Below are positions 1 to 12,735 of a stretch of 64,000 nt of DNA, piece by piece; position 1 is the stretch's first letter; each line of letters opens with the position of its first letter. Origin of the DNA: Antitrichia curtipendula. Taxonomy: Eukaryota > Streptophyta > Bryopsida > Hypnales > Leucodontaceae. Both the position numbers and the translations under genes were made by a program. Where the stretch lies: positions 15,788,254-15,852,253 of the forward strand of contig OX579641.1 of the NCBI GenBank assembly GCA_951230915.1, written 5' to 3'. Below the pieces are notes generated by a model. The model worked only from the letters and a program-made list of their open reading frames with translations, was not told the DNA's origin and did no database searches.

Positions 1-52
1 TCTGAAGTATGTGAAATGTTAAAGAAATTAGAATGAAGCAAAGCCAAGGATA

Positions 53-601
53 TTAACCCCTAAAACCCCAAGGGGTTTGGACAAAACACAAATGTGTTAT
101 AAAATATAAGTTCTACAACTTTTCTGAAGTTTGCATTAAAATAAATAATGTGAAGCACAAAAAGAAGAAAATATCCGTATGGTCAAAATTATAAAATTAT
201 TCTTAGATTCTCTTCAAATGAATTTTGAAGATATAACTTCAAAAATTCACCAAAAATACAATTTCTATCTTTAGCAATTGAATTTTTTTTTGATTGGTCA
301 AAATTGTGGTTTCTATTGATTTGTGAAAAAATGCATAAGATCCAGTAATGAAAACACCAACACTTTCCCCAAATAGTAAATTTTTCAACACTAGGCAATA
401 CTAGACTCTTTGTGCTATTTCTCTTATAGTTTTTGTTTGACCGTAGTGATCTTAGTTTTGAATGTAAATATTGAAAGACAATCCAATCTCTTAAAAAAAA
501 AAAAAAAAAAAAAAAAATGAAAAAAGTTTTTTTCTGCCCGAAAAATCTGCCCGAAGTCGGGCAGCGACCATAAAATGGTCGTTTGAGCGCTTAGGGGTTA
601 A
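53..601. mobile_element. TTAA-ended non-autonomous inverted-repeat element, copy 1
   Basis: The segment begins TTAACCCCTAA and ends with the exact inverse, TTAGGGGTTAA. It is 549 bp, has no credible reading frame and contains an adenine run at about 492-517. The TTAA at each end could be the target-site duplication, as in piggyBac-type elements, or part of the terminal repeat; flanks beyond TTAA do not match. Related copies lie at 10527-11452, 32413-32950, 44815-45394, 53869-54831 and from 63170 to the window end. Near the right end is a short GC-rich patch with repeated 'TGCCCGA' words. Confidence 0.7.
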
Positions 602-2930
602 GGTAGCTAGACCATTTCCAACCGCTTAAGCAATTGCGCATACTTGGAGTGCAGGTTTTTTGAATGTGGAAATTTTTCCATGTACTAAAATAGAGTTTGG
701 AAGGATTGCATATTTTTTCCGGAATTTTATTACACAAAGCACAATTACTATAAATTTTTTAGTGGAAGATTCACTTTTACCTATAATGGTGATATAATGA
801 AACTTTTCTATTTCTGACCATAGGTTGATTGCAAAATCAACCAAAGGTTGGTTGCAATATTGACAGCCTTGCAATCAATGATAATGCGTCACAACTACTC
901 TCAAATTGCACTACAACTTCATGGAAAGAGAACATCCTATAGATTGGAAATAGGATGGTAGTTGGAAATAGATAGGCTATTATAAGGGAAAAACAATTCT
1001 ATATGTAAATGCTATGAACTTCTCACCTATTTGGAGGTATATTGATTCGAGTGATGAATTTACACTAAGTAATAATTATACATAAATTGTACATATATAA
1101 AAAAAATCTCCACGCTACATATCTACATGTATTTAATGTCATAATCTAATGCACTTGATTAAGGTAGGAACTCTCACATGTGTCCCAATTTAAAAGTCAT
1201 TTTTATTTGTCACTATTTATTAGTAAAGTACATTTGAAATTTTAAATATACTCTATAGGTACATAATAAATGGGTATAAAGTGGCACAAGTAGCCACATG
1301 ACACAAATTGGGTCTCTTACCTTCTTTGAAGTTTATGAAAATGATTGTTTGAATTTGTTGAAGACTACAATAATTTGAATGACATTCAAGCATTGGTACA
1401 ACAAATAATTCTACTTTAATATGATGTAGACAAATAGCTCAAATTTTACTACAATCTCAAATCAAATGTAAAACAAGCAAAACATATATATTCAAAGCTA
1501 ACACACAAAGCAACCATCTAATGAGCAATGACGGTAGCATGTGAATTTAGAAATGCGAACTTATGAGCCTTGAACCTAGGTGTAAGTAGGTACTTTACAA
1601 CTATTGAAGGTGTCTATAACATACATACTTGTAACATAAGTACTCTATAACCATGGAAGGTGCCTATAACATAGGTATCTATAATATAGGAGCCTAGGCT
1701 TTTAGACTCATGGGCTCAAGATCCTAGACTCACATGCTAGCAACCTTGATCTAATGAGGTAGAATAAGTTAATATTTTAAGACAAAGAAGCCTAAATTTG
1801 GCCTTATATTCTTTGAACACAATAGTATGGATGAGGATTACAAATTGTCCAAATAATTTTTTTTGAATTAATGTATACAAAATTATTTACTCAATATAAC
1901 AATTTAAAGATTTTCTGCAACCAAATTATAAATCTTGCAATATAATCAATCAAAATGATCATTTTGAAATCATAAATACTTCGTCCTTAAAGAATTAATT
2001 TCAAGCATGCTCTAAGATTGTAAATAGGTAATCATTGCAAAATGTTCAATATTAGGACATTGAAATTATGACACAAGCTTGGAGAAGCAATCAATTGAGG
2101 TTTGACATCTATAACTCTAACAGAATGTACTATACAATATTCAACTTCCATTCTAGAACTTCACCTGCCAAAGCTTAGCTCCAATTCAAGTATGTGTCAT
2201 TGAAAATTAAATTCACGAACATACAATCATGGTTGTGAAACAAATTGGCTCACCTTAAAAAGCTCAACCAGTCATGACAACCAAGCAAGAATCAACAATT
2301 GCATATATCAATGATACTAGCCACAACAACAACATGATTGCAGTCACTTTGCATGCAATTGAAGTTGATAGCACTGGAGTTTGAGCCTAGCATTTTGAAC
2401 ACTGTCATTTGATTAGAAGACTCTTGTTGTGCTCTAGGAATACTTGTTGCACTCTAGCTAGGTTTTCATCGTGAACGTTAGATGAAATAATTGACTGATA
2501 TTCTTCCGGGATGAAAATGTGATGGATTTTGTAACAAAAATTGTGATATTGCATACTTAATGTAATAGATTTTGCACTACTCTACATCAAAAGGACTGAA
2601 AATCTAATCTTAGGACAAGTGTGCAAAAAGCATAGGTTGAGGGTAGTTGCAAAATGCTTGCTAAGCCACAAGGACCTAAAATTTTATTTTTTTCCATTAT
2701 GAAGAAGGAGCCAATTGTTTCTTCAATACTCATACAGTACTTGGATGATACTCGGTGATATCTGTATGAAAACTAGGTGATACCTAGTTAAAATTTGGCT
2801 ACTAGTTATAAAATACATCAACAATTTGCCTATTTTGACCCCCCAAAATGAAAATTTCCTTCACAAAAAATAGCCAACATTGTTTGGGTGTAGCCAAGTG
2901 GTGAAAAATTGTGCATAAGAAAACACTGTG
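602..2930. other. AT-rich spacer, no gene seen
   Basis: About 2.3 kb of AT-rich sequence with no long open frame and no protein similarity I recognise. Around 1620-1735 are short local repeats built on 'cctataacataggta'. Nothing here supports a gene or RNA. Confidence 0.6.
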
Positions 2931-3313
2931 GACTCAATTAGATAGCAAGTGCTACCATTGATATGTCTCATTACCGCAAAATATGCATCCCTATCCACAG
3001 ACAAGTCTAAGTCTTGACAGATTCAATGAGATCAAAGCCTTCAAGCCTTCAAGAAATTTGAGAAAAGCCAGCAATTTCCAGAATACGCTTCCAGTCTGCA
3101 GTTGTTCTTTCTTATCCTCGACCTTGATAGAGAGCCAGCATTAAGATGTCTGAATTCAACGCTGCACCAGTTTTCGCAGCTGAGTTTCGTGAAAGCTCAA
3201 TCACATGCTCTCGTATGAGTACTTTGCCATTCTCTGGATCCGAAGAGCTTTGTGACAGTTCTTCAGGATTTGGATACACACTGACCTCATCCCCTCAGTC
3301 GTGCAGCACTGTG
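2931..3313 (-). pseudogene. duplicated last exon of the O-methyltransferase gene (fragment)
   Basis: On the minus strand this is a diverged tandem copy of the last exon and 3' flank of the neighbouring O-methyltransferase gene (matching about 3483-3860). Long blocks are nearly identical, for instance around the 'aagtctaagtcttgacag' word and the stretch encoding the C-terminal SDILMLTLFQG region. Frameshifts and substitutions break the frame, and no upstream exons accompany it. It stops abruptly at about 3313, where sequence related to the ctpA 3' end begins. A gene remnant, not expected to make protein. Confidence 0.75.
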
Positions 3314-3475
3314 CACTTTACACATTGCTCAAACTTCGCCATGAATGCAAACGTATCGTAAATAGACTAGGGCACACCTTGCTGAACGTGTAAAGACTGG
3401 GTGCGAGCTTGATCCAGCAGACTGCAAGCATGATGTCAATACAAAACTTTTCACTAAACCAAGAGGTGAGTGAAA
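3314..3475 (-). pseudogene. stray fragment of the ctpA 3' end
   Basis: This piece resembles the last coding bases and 3' flank of the ctpA gene at about 34037-34220, in the same orientation. Shared blocks include a 24-nt identity around 'cgccatgaatgcaaac', the word 'ctgggtgcgagctt' and the end block 'cactaaaccaagaggtga' (one difference). It is fused to the duplicated O-methyltransferase exon, so two unrelated genes 31 kb apart contribute to a 540-bp chimeric segment. No coding capacity. Confidence 0.65.
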
Positions 3476-3574
3476 TCCACCAAACCATGTGGACCTAGAT
3501 AGCGAACTCTTGCTACCATTGGTATAGATCTCTCATCACCGGGTAAATGCATCCATGTCCAACATACGGCAAGT

Positions 3575-6174
3575 CTAAGTCTTGACAGATTCAATGAGAT
3601 CTAAACCTTCAAGACTAAGAAACGAAATTTGAGAAAAGCCAGCAGCTTCCAGGAGACGCCTCCACTCTGCGGTTGTTCTTTCTCTTCCTTTTCCTTGAAA
3701 GAGAGTCAGCATTAAGATGTCTGAATTCAACGCTGCACCCGTTTTCGCAGCTGAGTTTCGGGAAGGCTGAATCACGTGATCACGGATGAGTACTTTGCCG
3801 TTCTGTGGAAGAGCTTTGTGACAGTTCTTCAGGATTTGGATGGACTCCTCGTCCCCCCAGTTGTGCAGCACTTGCTGTTGTTCAAGCCCAATTCAGATGA
3901 ATCTCAGAATGACACACAAGGTACGTACATCTAAAATCATCCGAATATTAAGCGTCTGAGTATGTGACTGTACATACTAAAAAATTTGTTGACCCTTTTC
4001 GGGCAATCCATTAGAAGAAGATGACAATGTAACATTAAACTGAGTTTTATGGACATTGTATTATAAAGAGACTCTGAACTTTCACAGTGCGTCGAGAATC
4101 TTCCCTATGTTGAAATTCTAATCTCGTGTGCAGACTGTGTACATCTTATGCAAGAATCTACAGTGACAAATCCTGACAAAAAGTTGCAATTAGCTGTGAT
4201 TACCTCGTACACATGTTGACCTGATACCACAGTGCCGGTAACAATTCAGTTCAGAATAAGTATATGGTACTCTGTGTGAGGAAGAAGTAAAGAGTACGCA
4301 TCAGAAATTGTTCTCTTAGTCCAGAAGTTGGAATGGAGTTAGGAATTGCACACCTGCAGAAGAATGACGTCTCCTGATGGAACAAACTCTAAGAAACTCC
4401 CAGGGACATGCTCAACACCTACAAATCCATTTCTGTTACTCATCGTCAAGTTACAAAACAAAACTGGTGTTCAAAAATTTGTGAGTGCCAGGATGCAATC
4501 AAGATAGACAAAGCTTGGACTGAAAAGGAATTTTTGTTTGACCTAAAAGAACGCTAGTTTTCTACAATCTTCTGGGTCCATCGACTGAAAACCTGTTCAA
4601 AAATTGAATGTGGAAAATGTGAATATGCAGCCAGAGTCTAAACAAAATGTGTTGGAGACTTGGTTGTAAATCTCCAAAAACCGTACTGCAGCTACCGAAA
4701 TAACAGAAACGAACATGCGATATACGTAGCTTCAACCAAATGGAAAATTTCGTTAAAATGGCGGTATTCCATATGCCATTTTTTCATTCGTTTCTAGCTC
4801 TAAAGTCTAGGACAGTTATAGATTTCAGACCGCACAGTCTAATCATGAAAGTGCCAAGTTTGTGGAATACCGCCATTCTAACGAAATGTTGGTTCCGAAT
4901 GCTAAGGGCCATCCCAACGATAATTGAAAACAGGTTAAGAACTTTAGTTCAAGTTCTTTGAACTTCAGTTCAAGTTCTTCAGTGCGATGCTTGCAGACTA
5001 TTCAGCGAGACCCACGTTTGAAATCAGATCACAAATCCAGGACACCCTACTTGGGAAGTCCACTCAAAACTGTTTACAATAGTATGAACTGTTTACATCC
5101 TGCTCAGTTGCCAAACTGCAGATTCAAGTCACACATTCAAACTACGCTGCAGTGGAAAAGTTCACAGTGAGTCGAGCGAGTCAACTGTGGCGGGGACAAG
5201 ATAAAAGTTGTAAGTGTGAAAGTAAAACTCACTCACCAGGAATTGAGGGAGCAGTAGCGATAGCTTGAGGCAAGTCGAAGTTTCGTCCTCGGATGTGAGG
5301 ATGCTCGGCCACGATCAAGGCCAACGCGCCACCCACACCGCCACCAACGTCTACCACGCAATGCACATTCTTGAACCCCTCGTAACATCTTGCAATCACA
5401 CTATTCATCAACTTGGAGGCACACCGCATGGCCGCGTTGAACGCTTCGTTGAAATCCGGTTTCAAGCTTCCGTAGCTCCATATGTCACTGCCGTTCGCAA
5501 GCTCGAACCCATTCGCATCCTCCTCGACAACTTCCCGGAGATGGTCGAATGGCCGGCACATTTCCGACCGTTGCACGAACACGGCGAACGGGCTTAAGTC
5601 GAATTCAGAGTTTGTGACGAGGAGCTTGGAGACTTCTGTGAGACCGTAACTGCAGTTCTTGCTTGTCACATGTCAAAAAATCTCCAATCAAAGAATCTGA
5701 ACATGTCAAGAAACTGGTACCCTCAAACCTCTTTATAGCCACCATCTCTACGATGTCCTTCCAGACTTTCCTGCACACTTGCTAACCCTGAATGTAACCT
5801 TGAATATCATATAGCTAGCCAAATCAGTAGATTCTTGAAATGAACGCATGATCACAAGATATGCAAAGTATTAGAGTTCAGCAGACGATTGTGAAGACTC
5901 ACTACCTGATGGGCTCGGAGTCTGATGCAGAGAAGATCCCCTTGTGGGCCAGAAGGCGAAGAATGCGTCCCAGTTTCTGAGCAGCGTCGTGAGACTTGCG
6001 AGGCAGCTGGTCTGCGATCTGCTGCGGTGTGAGAGACTCCCCCGGACCTGCTGCCGCCAGAATGTCAGGAATCTTGAGGTCCAGAGCCGCTTTGAACGAA
6101 TTGGGGTAAGCGTAAATGTAGTTGAGCTCCTGAAAGACGTAGAACGCCTCCACATCCTTGGGTCGCACCTCCAT
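3575..6174 (-). CDS. SAM-dependent O-methyltransferase, caffeate/flavonoid (COMT) type
   Basis: Four exons fit GT-AG junctions with matching phases: 6174-5906, 5649-5237, 4418-4354 and 3874-3575, giving 348 residues, normal for class II plant O-methyltransferases. Exon 1 holds the dimerisation domain (LPRKSHDAAQKLGRILRLLA). Exon 2 has the SAM-binding glycine motif VVDVGGGVGG, and exon 4 carries VLHNWGDEE, whose His is in the place of the catalytic base of the family. The ATG at 6174 (MEVRPKDVEAFY) gives a standard-length N-terminus. The enzyme should transfer methyl from S-adenosylmethionine to a phenolic hydroxyl in the cytosol; the substrate (caffeate, flavonoid or other) cannot be told from sequence. 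The last exon is duplicated just downstream. All motifs look intact. Confidence 0.88.
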
Positions 6175-6411
6175 TGTCACGATTTCGGGACTCGAGAGCT
6201 CTGCAGGCGATTTGAGCAACCTGATTTGCAGTTTCTACAAGGAATGCACCAGTTTGAGAATAGATAATTCTAGCTTGAATGGGGTTCAGAATCGTGCCGG
6301 GCTTGCAGTTTGGATTTGACAGCAAACAACTAGAGTCTGGAGGCTGAGCAAGATTCTGAAGTAACTTATTACTGTGACATCCCTATTCTCAATTCCCACT
6401 GAATGGTTGCA

Positions 6412-6604
6412 CTCCAGTGACTACACCACTGTACAGATCTGTAATGCAACAATATAGTTACAATAGAAGTACTGCATTTTTATTAAAAATATATTGCTTG
6501 TAGTACTGCAACAATATACTTTCAATACTATATTGTTAACCCATTGAATTGAAACGGTACTGCAACAATATTGAAGCAATTGTGAGGGGTACTTTCCCGA
6601 TGGG
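6412..6604. repeat. GCAATACTG-rich repeat ending in TTTCCCGATG
   Basis: A short repeat made of variants of 'gtactgcaacaatat', many of them self-complementary. The right end is GAGGGGTACTTTCCCGATG. The left end, with 'ctgtacagatctgtaatgcaac', is the inverse of the right part of the copy at 62549-62946 ('gcatctgtacgagtggagtc'). Similar material occurs at 11590-12130, 14004-14128 and 33000-33555. Confidence 0.55.
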
Positions 6605-9600
6605 ACAAGATTCCCTGCCAAAAAAAAATCATCGCTTATCAGCGAAGAATCGCTCCAATAAAAAACCTCAAGTGTTTGGGAAGCAACTCTGTGAGCGTCG
6701 TCACGTGGGCGGCTTTGTTTGACTCTCACTTTGAACAGCCATTTCCTCAATTCTGCAGATCCCAGCCGGTTGGATGCAAACTACATTGCGGTGTTGCAAA
6801 CAAACAAGTGTTTTTTGTGTGACTTGCACGGTTCTTTTCAAGGTAGGAAAGGTTGTTTTGAACACAGGCGCTGTCCATTTTCTGTAAATTACTTGACAGT
6901 TGTGTGATTCTGTTTGGTGGATAAAGGGGTAGGTAAAGGTAGAAACACCCAATAGCGTGTCTATACCTAATCTTTGTTCCTAGATGGACATTAAATTGTC
7001 CCTAGAATGGTCTAAAGTTTTCCCCCTCTCTTCACTGTGATTGGATAAGTGCTGAATTTGTCAGAATTCAGATTTAGGTCCACCTACATCAGGACGTTTC
7101 CAATGGTCTAGGGGATCTGCAACTTTGCAAATTCATAGAAAATACATGCCAAGTCCGAAAAATCTAATTTTGTTTTTTGCAAATTCATGATTTTCTCTCA
7201 CTGACACCACAAACATATTAATTTTTTTGAAATGGTGCCTCCAAGTATGCTGAAATCCTTATTTTCACGGGTTTGGGTGCTTCTAACTTAATTGCAAAGC
7301 AGGGCCACGTTTGTCAAGAATAGTCTCAGGTTAGGACCTACCGAGCCTTAGGAAGTGATGTTGGTACTAACTGTCTGCATAATGTCAATGTAGGAGAGTT
7401 GAGCCGTTTGACTTCTTTGATTGCTTAACCGATCAAAACATGGCACAACCACAAAAAGTCTCATGCATGTAGATTATGTTGCATGGATTTGCAGTTCCGC
7501 ACTCACTTGGAGTAGTGTACTGATAAATTGTCACTTTAAGAGCTGGTCGGCCTTTCTGATGGATTTTAGATGCCTTGAAGTATTTTCCCTTATTTTTCAC
7601 TTGAAGATAAATTGATGCAAAATCTAACACAAGTGGTTTTATATTTTTCGGAGCATTTATGATTTACTTATGAATTTCCAAAGAATTTTGTCATAGGCAC
7701 CTATTTCTAATCCTAGGCCTTGCAAAACCCACACATGTGCAATCTGAAAAAAGATATGGCTTGACCAAAACAAACACTGCAGCATGCAGAAAGTAGTACA
7801 CAAGGTTCCAAAATGCCACTCTTACTAAACTTAAATGGACTCTAAATTCTTTAGCATTTGTAAGAAGGCAATTGTACAACCAATTTTTTATTTAGAAAAA
7901 TTAAGTGGACACACTTTGACTTTGAAATGGCCCCATCATGGCTCTTATTCCATCTATTAAAGAAGTATGAACAAATCTTATTATGCTCTGCCATTATGAG
8001 CAATCCATCTCACAAGTCACAACCGCTTATTGCTCATTTTGAAGTCACTTGTAGAGGCAGTTTGAAAAAGAGGGTGGAATTCCAAACCCCTCCTATAGTT
8101 AATACGGATTGGTAGTAGTAGAGATTTATCTCAGATTTCTCTCATTTCCAAACCAATCAAATTTCTACTTCAATCCTACCTTGTTGAAATTTACACAAGG
8201 CAAGTAGTGAACATTATCAATCTTCATCTACCTCTCTTTAATCAATCGAAACATGCCACAACAACAAAATTCTCTTACATTGACATTATGTGACTAGTTT
8301 AGTATCTTTTGTAGGTACTTTATACTTTGAACTTTGAAAATTTATAGAATATTGCACAAAGTGTCCCAAAATTAAGAAATCAATTGGGTTCATTTTCTCT
8401 TGAAGTTGCTAATCGACATACATGTAGGAAAAAAATGAGTTTGGGTCACTAAGCTTTCAAGACCATCAAAAGTATTCATTTTGCAGAAGCTTCTACTTTG
8501 GTCCACTGCAATTCCTTTGCGTGTTGTACATATTTAGAGTTATCAAATTTACAAACTTTTTATTGCAAAAGAAATTGTATGGCAAACCAAATAACTTTTC
8601 ACATGTACTTTGGTCAACTAGAAAGAAAAATATACAAGATAGGTGCTAAAAGTGAAAAGTTCTTTTATACCTTGTAGCAAAGGTCAACAATTTTTTTATA
8701 AATAAATATTGATTTGAAGGGAATTTTTTTTCAAATTTAATTTTTGTATGGAAATAAATAATACTTGCAAAACATTTTTATTTCTAGCATCTATTGAACT
8801 TCATTTTCTAGAATATATACATTTGAAAAGAAATGTTACCTTAACCACTGAATACAATAGCTTTCTATAAAGGGGACTATTCTTGTCCATTTAGAAGCTA
8901 ATGTGGCTCCTTCAATTCCCTACACTATTGCAATGACTATCCAAAAGCATCCTTCAAGATTATGGGAAAATTAGTGAATCTTTTGCCATATATATAAATC
9001 TCATAGCTCCAATCATTGAATTCATTAAATAAGATCATATTCATTATATTGAGACTTTTTGCAAGCTCATTTTTATCCTTGACTTGAGGATAAACCGTTT
9101 TATTTCTTTACTAGTATTTTTTTATAAATAGATAACAACATCAAATTTTTGAATTTCATTATAGAATCACTATTTTTTAGCATTATTTATTTTTGGTTTC
9201 AATTATTTTAAAAGAAAATGAATTTTCCAAAAACTAGCATTCATTCTCAATATCTGCAAAAAGTCTCAATATAACAAATATGACCTTAAATTGTCATTTT
9301 GTATCCTAATTTCCACCTTTTAATCGTTGTTCTATAATCAACCTATCTCTAGGCAAATTTGTCTACAATTTTGAAGACAATAGGATGGAACAAAGTAAAC
9401 TTGCATTTAGTTAAGGCAACAAAACCTTAAATTGCTAAATACCGAAAACAAACTCCTATTTTTTACTTAATAAAAAATCAAATATGCATGTGAAATTGTC
9501 AGTCTCCTATTTAGATCTTAAGTAGATGACTAATTAAAGTGGCTACATAAAGGTGTCACTATTCATATATCACTCTCTATAGCTTAAAGGTTCCAAAACT

Positions 9601-10526
9601 ATTGTTTCTACTAAGTATATTTATGACCTAATGTAAGAGCTTACAATATATAATTTTGAAAATTTATAACATATTCTCCAAGTAGCAAAAAATTCAAATT
9701 CTATTAGCAACATTTTATACTAAGGTAAAGATATCAAAATGCACCACTAATTTAAAACTATCGTCTTTATTAGATGTACATTGACTTAATCAATATCTAC
9801 CTCCATTGAAGAAATAATTTCACAATATCTATCTAAAAAATATTGACCCCCTATAACTTTGTACAAAAAATCCAAATGAAACATTTTCTATTGCATTGAA
9901 ATCCTCTTTCAACTGCCAACAAGAAAGTATAAAAATTTGATGAGTCTAATAATAATAACAATGATCTAATTTTAAAAAGTGACACTTTTAGATGTCCCTA
10001 CTTTACAATTTGTTGATTTGGTTAAACAAAAATTTCATAATGTAGCCACATAGAAGACACTAAAACACCTCTAACTTGTCTATACTTTAAACTTATAGGA
10101 CTCAATTTTTGGCCATTTTATCTCAACCAAAGCAATTTTGAGCAAATCCAATTGTATAAGATGCTTATTTTTAGCAACAAACATGACGTTTAACTTAATC
10201 CTTGAAAGACCCTTGGGGTCCCTCAATACAACCCGTGTTTAGCCTTCTAACTCTTCAATTGTGGTTTAATATAAGAATTGTGATACATTTTTATTAACGT
10301 TTTAGCATGATCACTGATTTTACTTTGCACAAAAAAATATTTGGTCAATGTTTTTCTAATCAAATATCACATAATTCATAATATATTATACGGCTAGAAA
10401 GGGCTTGCAAGCCCTTCACGGATTAATGTGTGAGAATAAATGGCTCTACAAGCAAATCAAAGATGGGATGAGGGAAGATTCTATTTGTCCAAGATCTTCA
10501 AATTCAATTAAAAAAGATGGTTTCCT
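6605..10526. other. AT-rich spacer, no gene seen
   Basis: About 3.9 kb of AT-rich sequence with many stops in all frames. No recognisable coding domain, RNA gene or clear element boundaries were found. Possible old transposon debris cannot be excluded. Confidence 0.6.
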
Positions 10527-11452
10527 ATAACCCCTAAAGTCCAAGGCCTTTTTCAATCAAAAACCATTCAAAACTACCATTTCTATTGCACAAAGCAAAA
10601 AACTTCAAAAATTATTTAAAAAAAATAACAAACCATAAGATCTTATACTACAATAGTATAAAAATGTGTGAATTTTTTTTTCAAAAACTTTGACTGTGTA
10701 AATTGCAAGATACTTGCATTTAAAGTGAAGAAAACAAACTTTTTTATATCTTGCTTGACTAGATTTTTTATTTTAAACCTTTTTAGCTTAAAATTTTTTG
10801 CACTACTGATTTTGATTTTCAAATTTTCCATGTTGAATAATTGAGTTTAGAATCTAAGAAAAAAAATTCCAACACAAAAACATTTAATTTTCACTCATTA
10901 AAAACTTGTTAAGTAGAAGTAGGTTCAAGATTGAAGGGATAACTACCATTAATAGCTTTAAGATGGAGTTGAAACACAATAATTACAATGGTGAGATTGT
11001 ATTAGAAAGAAAACTTAAATCTACTTAATTTCTCTTTGAAAAATTATAAAAATTACATTAAAAAATGAATTATTTAATTTATTTTTTCAAGAAGGTGCTT
11101 AAATTGCCCCCAAAATAAGATTGTCCCATAACTTTCTCATTACGAGTCCAAATAGAATGAATCAAAGCTTTAGATGTAGAAAAAAATACTGATCTTTGAG
11201 AAATAAATTATAAATTATAAAAAATTATAAAAAAAAAATTGTAATTTTTTTTGGGTTGCCCCTCAAGTTGCTTTTGAGACTCATGGTGGCATAACTTTTC
11301 TCTCAATTAAAATAAAAATTATATTCCTATAAAGTTAAATAATTTACCATCTTCCAAAAAAAGTTTCAAAAATCATATCAAAATTGAGTTCACACAAGCC
11401 TACTTTAAATTCCAAAAGTCCTCCATAGGGACTTTGAGACTTTAGGGATTAA
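10527..11452. mobile_element. TTAA-ended non-autonomous inverted-repeat element, copy 2
   Basis: Left end ATAACCCCTAAAG (one change from TTAA) and right end CTTTAGGGATTAA. It is 926 bp. Internal blocks are shared with the copy at 32413-32950: 'ttgttaagtagaagtag' followed by 'aagattga', and 'aatggtgagattgt' (written 'aacggtgagattgt' there). No coding frame. Confidence 0.7.
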
Positions 11453-11589
11453 ATTTAGGAGCTTTTTTTTTTTTTTTTTTTTTTCTAATTTTTTATGAAG
11501 TATCAAAGTAATGATATTAAATGTTATAGTGGTGCTCCAAATTTCAACATTCACCCACATATTGGATAGAAAACATCACATTAACATAT

Positions 11590-12130
11590 ACATCGGGAAA
11601 AAATCTGCAATTGAAACAATACTGTTGCAATACCGTTGCAATACTAACCGGATTACTTAACAGTCTAATATTGTTTCAAATTGCAAAAGTAATGCTTTCA
11701 ATTGCAAAATGCAGTATTGATGCAATACTGATGACAGATGAATTGCATTTAGTTTTGCATTTAGTTTGAAACAATTATATTTCAATTTTGACAATTCTAT
11801 TATTTTCAAAACACAAATTGTTTCATTGTTTGGTTGCAATTCATATTTCAATATTGCTTTTGTGTTGCCAAAGATATGTTTCAGTATTGCAATACATTTG
11901 CAACAATACTGTTTCAATTCTACATGTGCCAATGCAACAATTTTGAATGTCTCATGCGTGTAGATTGCAAATACCTTCATGTACAGAAGGACTAGATTGG
12001 TCTGTACTGAAATGCATAACTATAGTAGATTGCAAATACTACTAAATGTACAAAAGTACATAATCCAAAAACAATTACGATAGATTCACATGTACAAAAG
12101 CAATACATTTAAGTATTTCAAAATGTACCA
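11590..12130. repeat. CATCGGGAAAA / GCAATACTG repeat
   Basis: Starts with CATCGGGAAAAAATCTGCAA and continues as a run of variants of 'tgcaatactgtttcaattg'. Many words are palindromic or near-palindromic (CAATATTG, CAATTG, GCAGTATTG), so the two strands look alike. It has the same composition as the repeats near 6.4, 33.2 and 62.7 kb. No reading frame is credible. The right boundary is approximate. Confidence 0.5.
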
Positions 12131-12160
12131 TAAGAGTACATAGCATTGCTCAGTAATAAC

Positions 12161-12735
12161 CTACACCGCACCAAAAAAATTAGCGGCATTTGTTCTATCT
12201 AAAGAATCTGCACAATCGAATCGAAACACACCCTCTTGCCTTGAGAGAAATCGGAAACCACCACCATAATTCCCTTTGTTAATGATCTGCACGCCTAGAG
12301 CATTTGTTTCCAGCTCATACTTGCCAAGCCCAAAACCAACTGCTATTGTAGGCCCCTGGAGAAGTTTCCACAACCTCTCTACAGTGCGAGGCTCCCCAAG
12401 ATCTTTCGTATTCGCATGCCAATCGTAATTGAGGATGACTCTGAGTTCAGTAGCGACGAACAGTAAACCAGCAGCTCCTAATGCCGCATATCCAATAATA
12501 GCGCTGGCATATATAGAGTTCCTGACCAAACTATTCGGTGCTGACAGATACTGAATTGCATCTCGCTCGGTCGGATGAATCAAGCCAGGTCGACCTTAGT
12601 ACTGCAGAATCCCTGGAGTGGGATCAATGCTAATAATCTATGTATCAGTCCTCGTCGACAAGCTTGCAACAATGACATAGTCACCAGATTCAAGTTGAAT
12701 TACTTGCACCCTGGTTTCTTTACTTGCTGCAGCTG
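12161..12735 (-). pseudogene. SAC9-like phosphoinositide phosphatase fragment with internal deletion
   Basis: Read on the minus strand, this encodes the start of a SAC9-type protein (ETRVQVIQLESGDYVIVAS, then ERDAIQYLSA and SAIIGYAALGAAGLLFVATEL), then jumps to the middle of the SAC phosphatase domain (NYDWHANTKDLGE). It ends with the catalytic CX5R motif in RFDCADSLDRTNAANFFGA. The section expected between the N-terminus and NYDWHA is missing. Two in-frame stops interrupt the first part (TAG after STRTDT, TAA after PGILQY). Active SAC enzymes remove phosphates from phosphoinositides; this copy lacks most of the protein. A partial gene duplicate or rearranged copy fits best. Similarity is judged from remembered family features. 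Confidence 0.75.

Noticed and set aside
53..64. CCCTAAA words taken as interstitial telomere repeats
   Set aside because: They occur once per element end as part of an inverted terminus, not as tandem arrays, so they are better explained as transposon ends.
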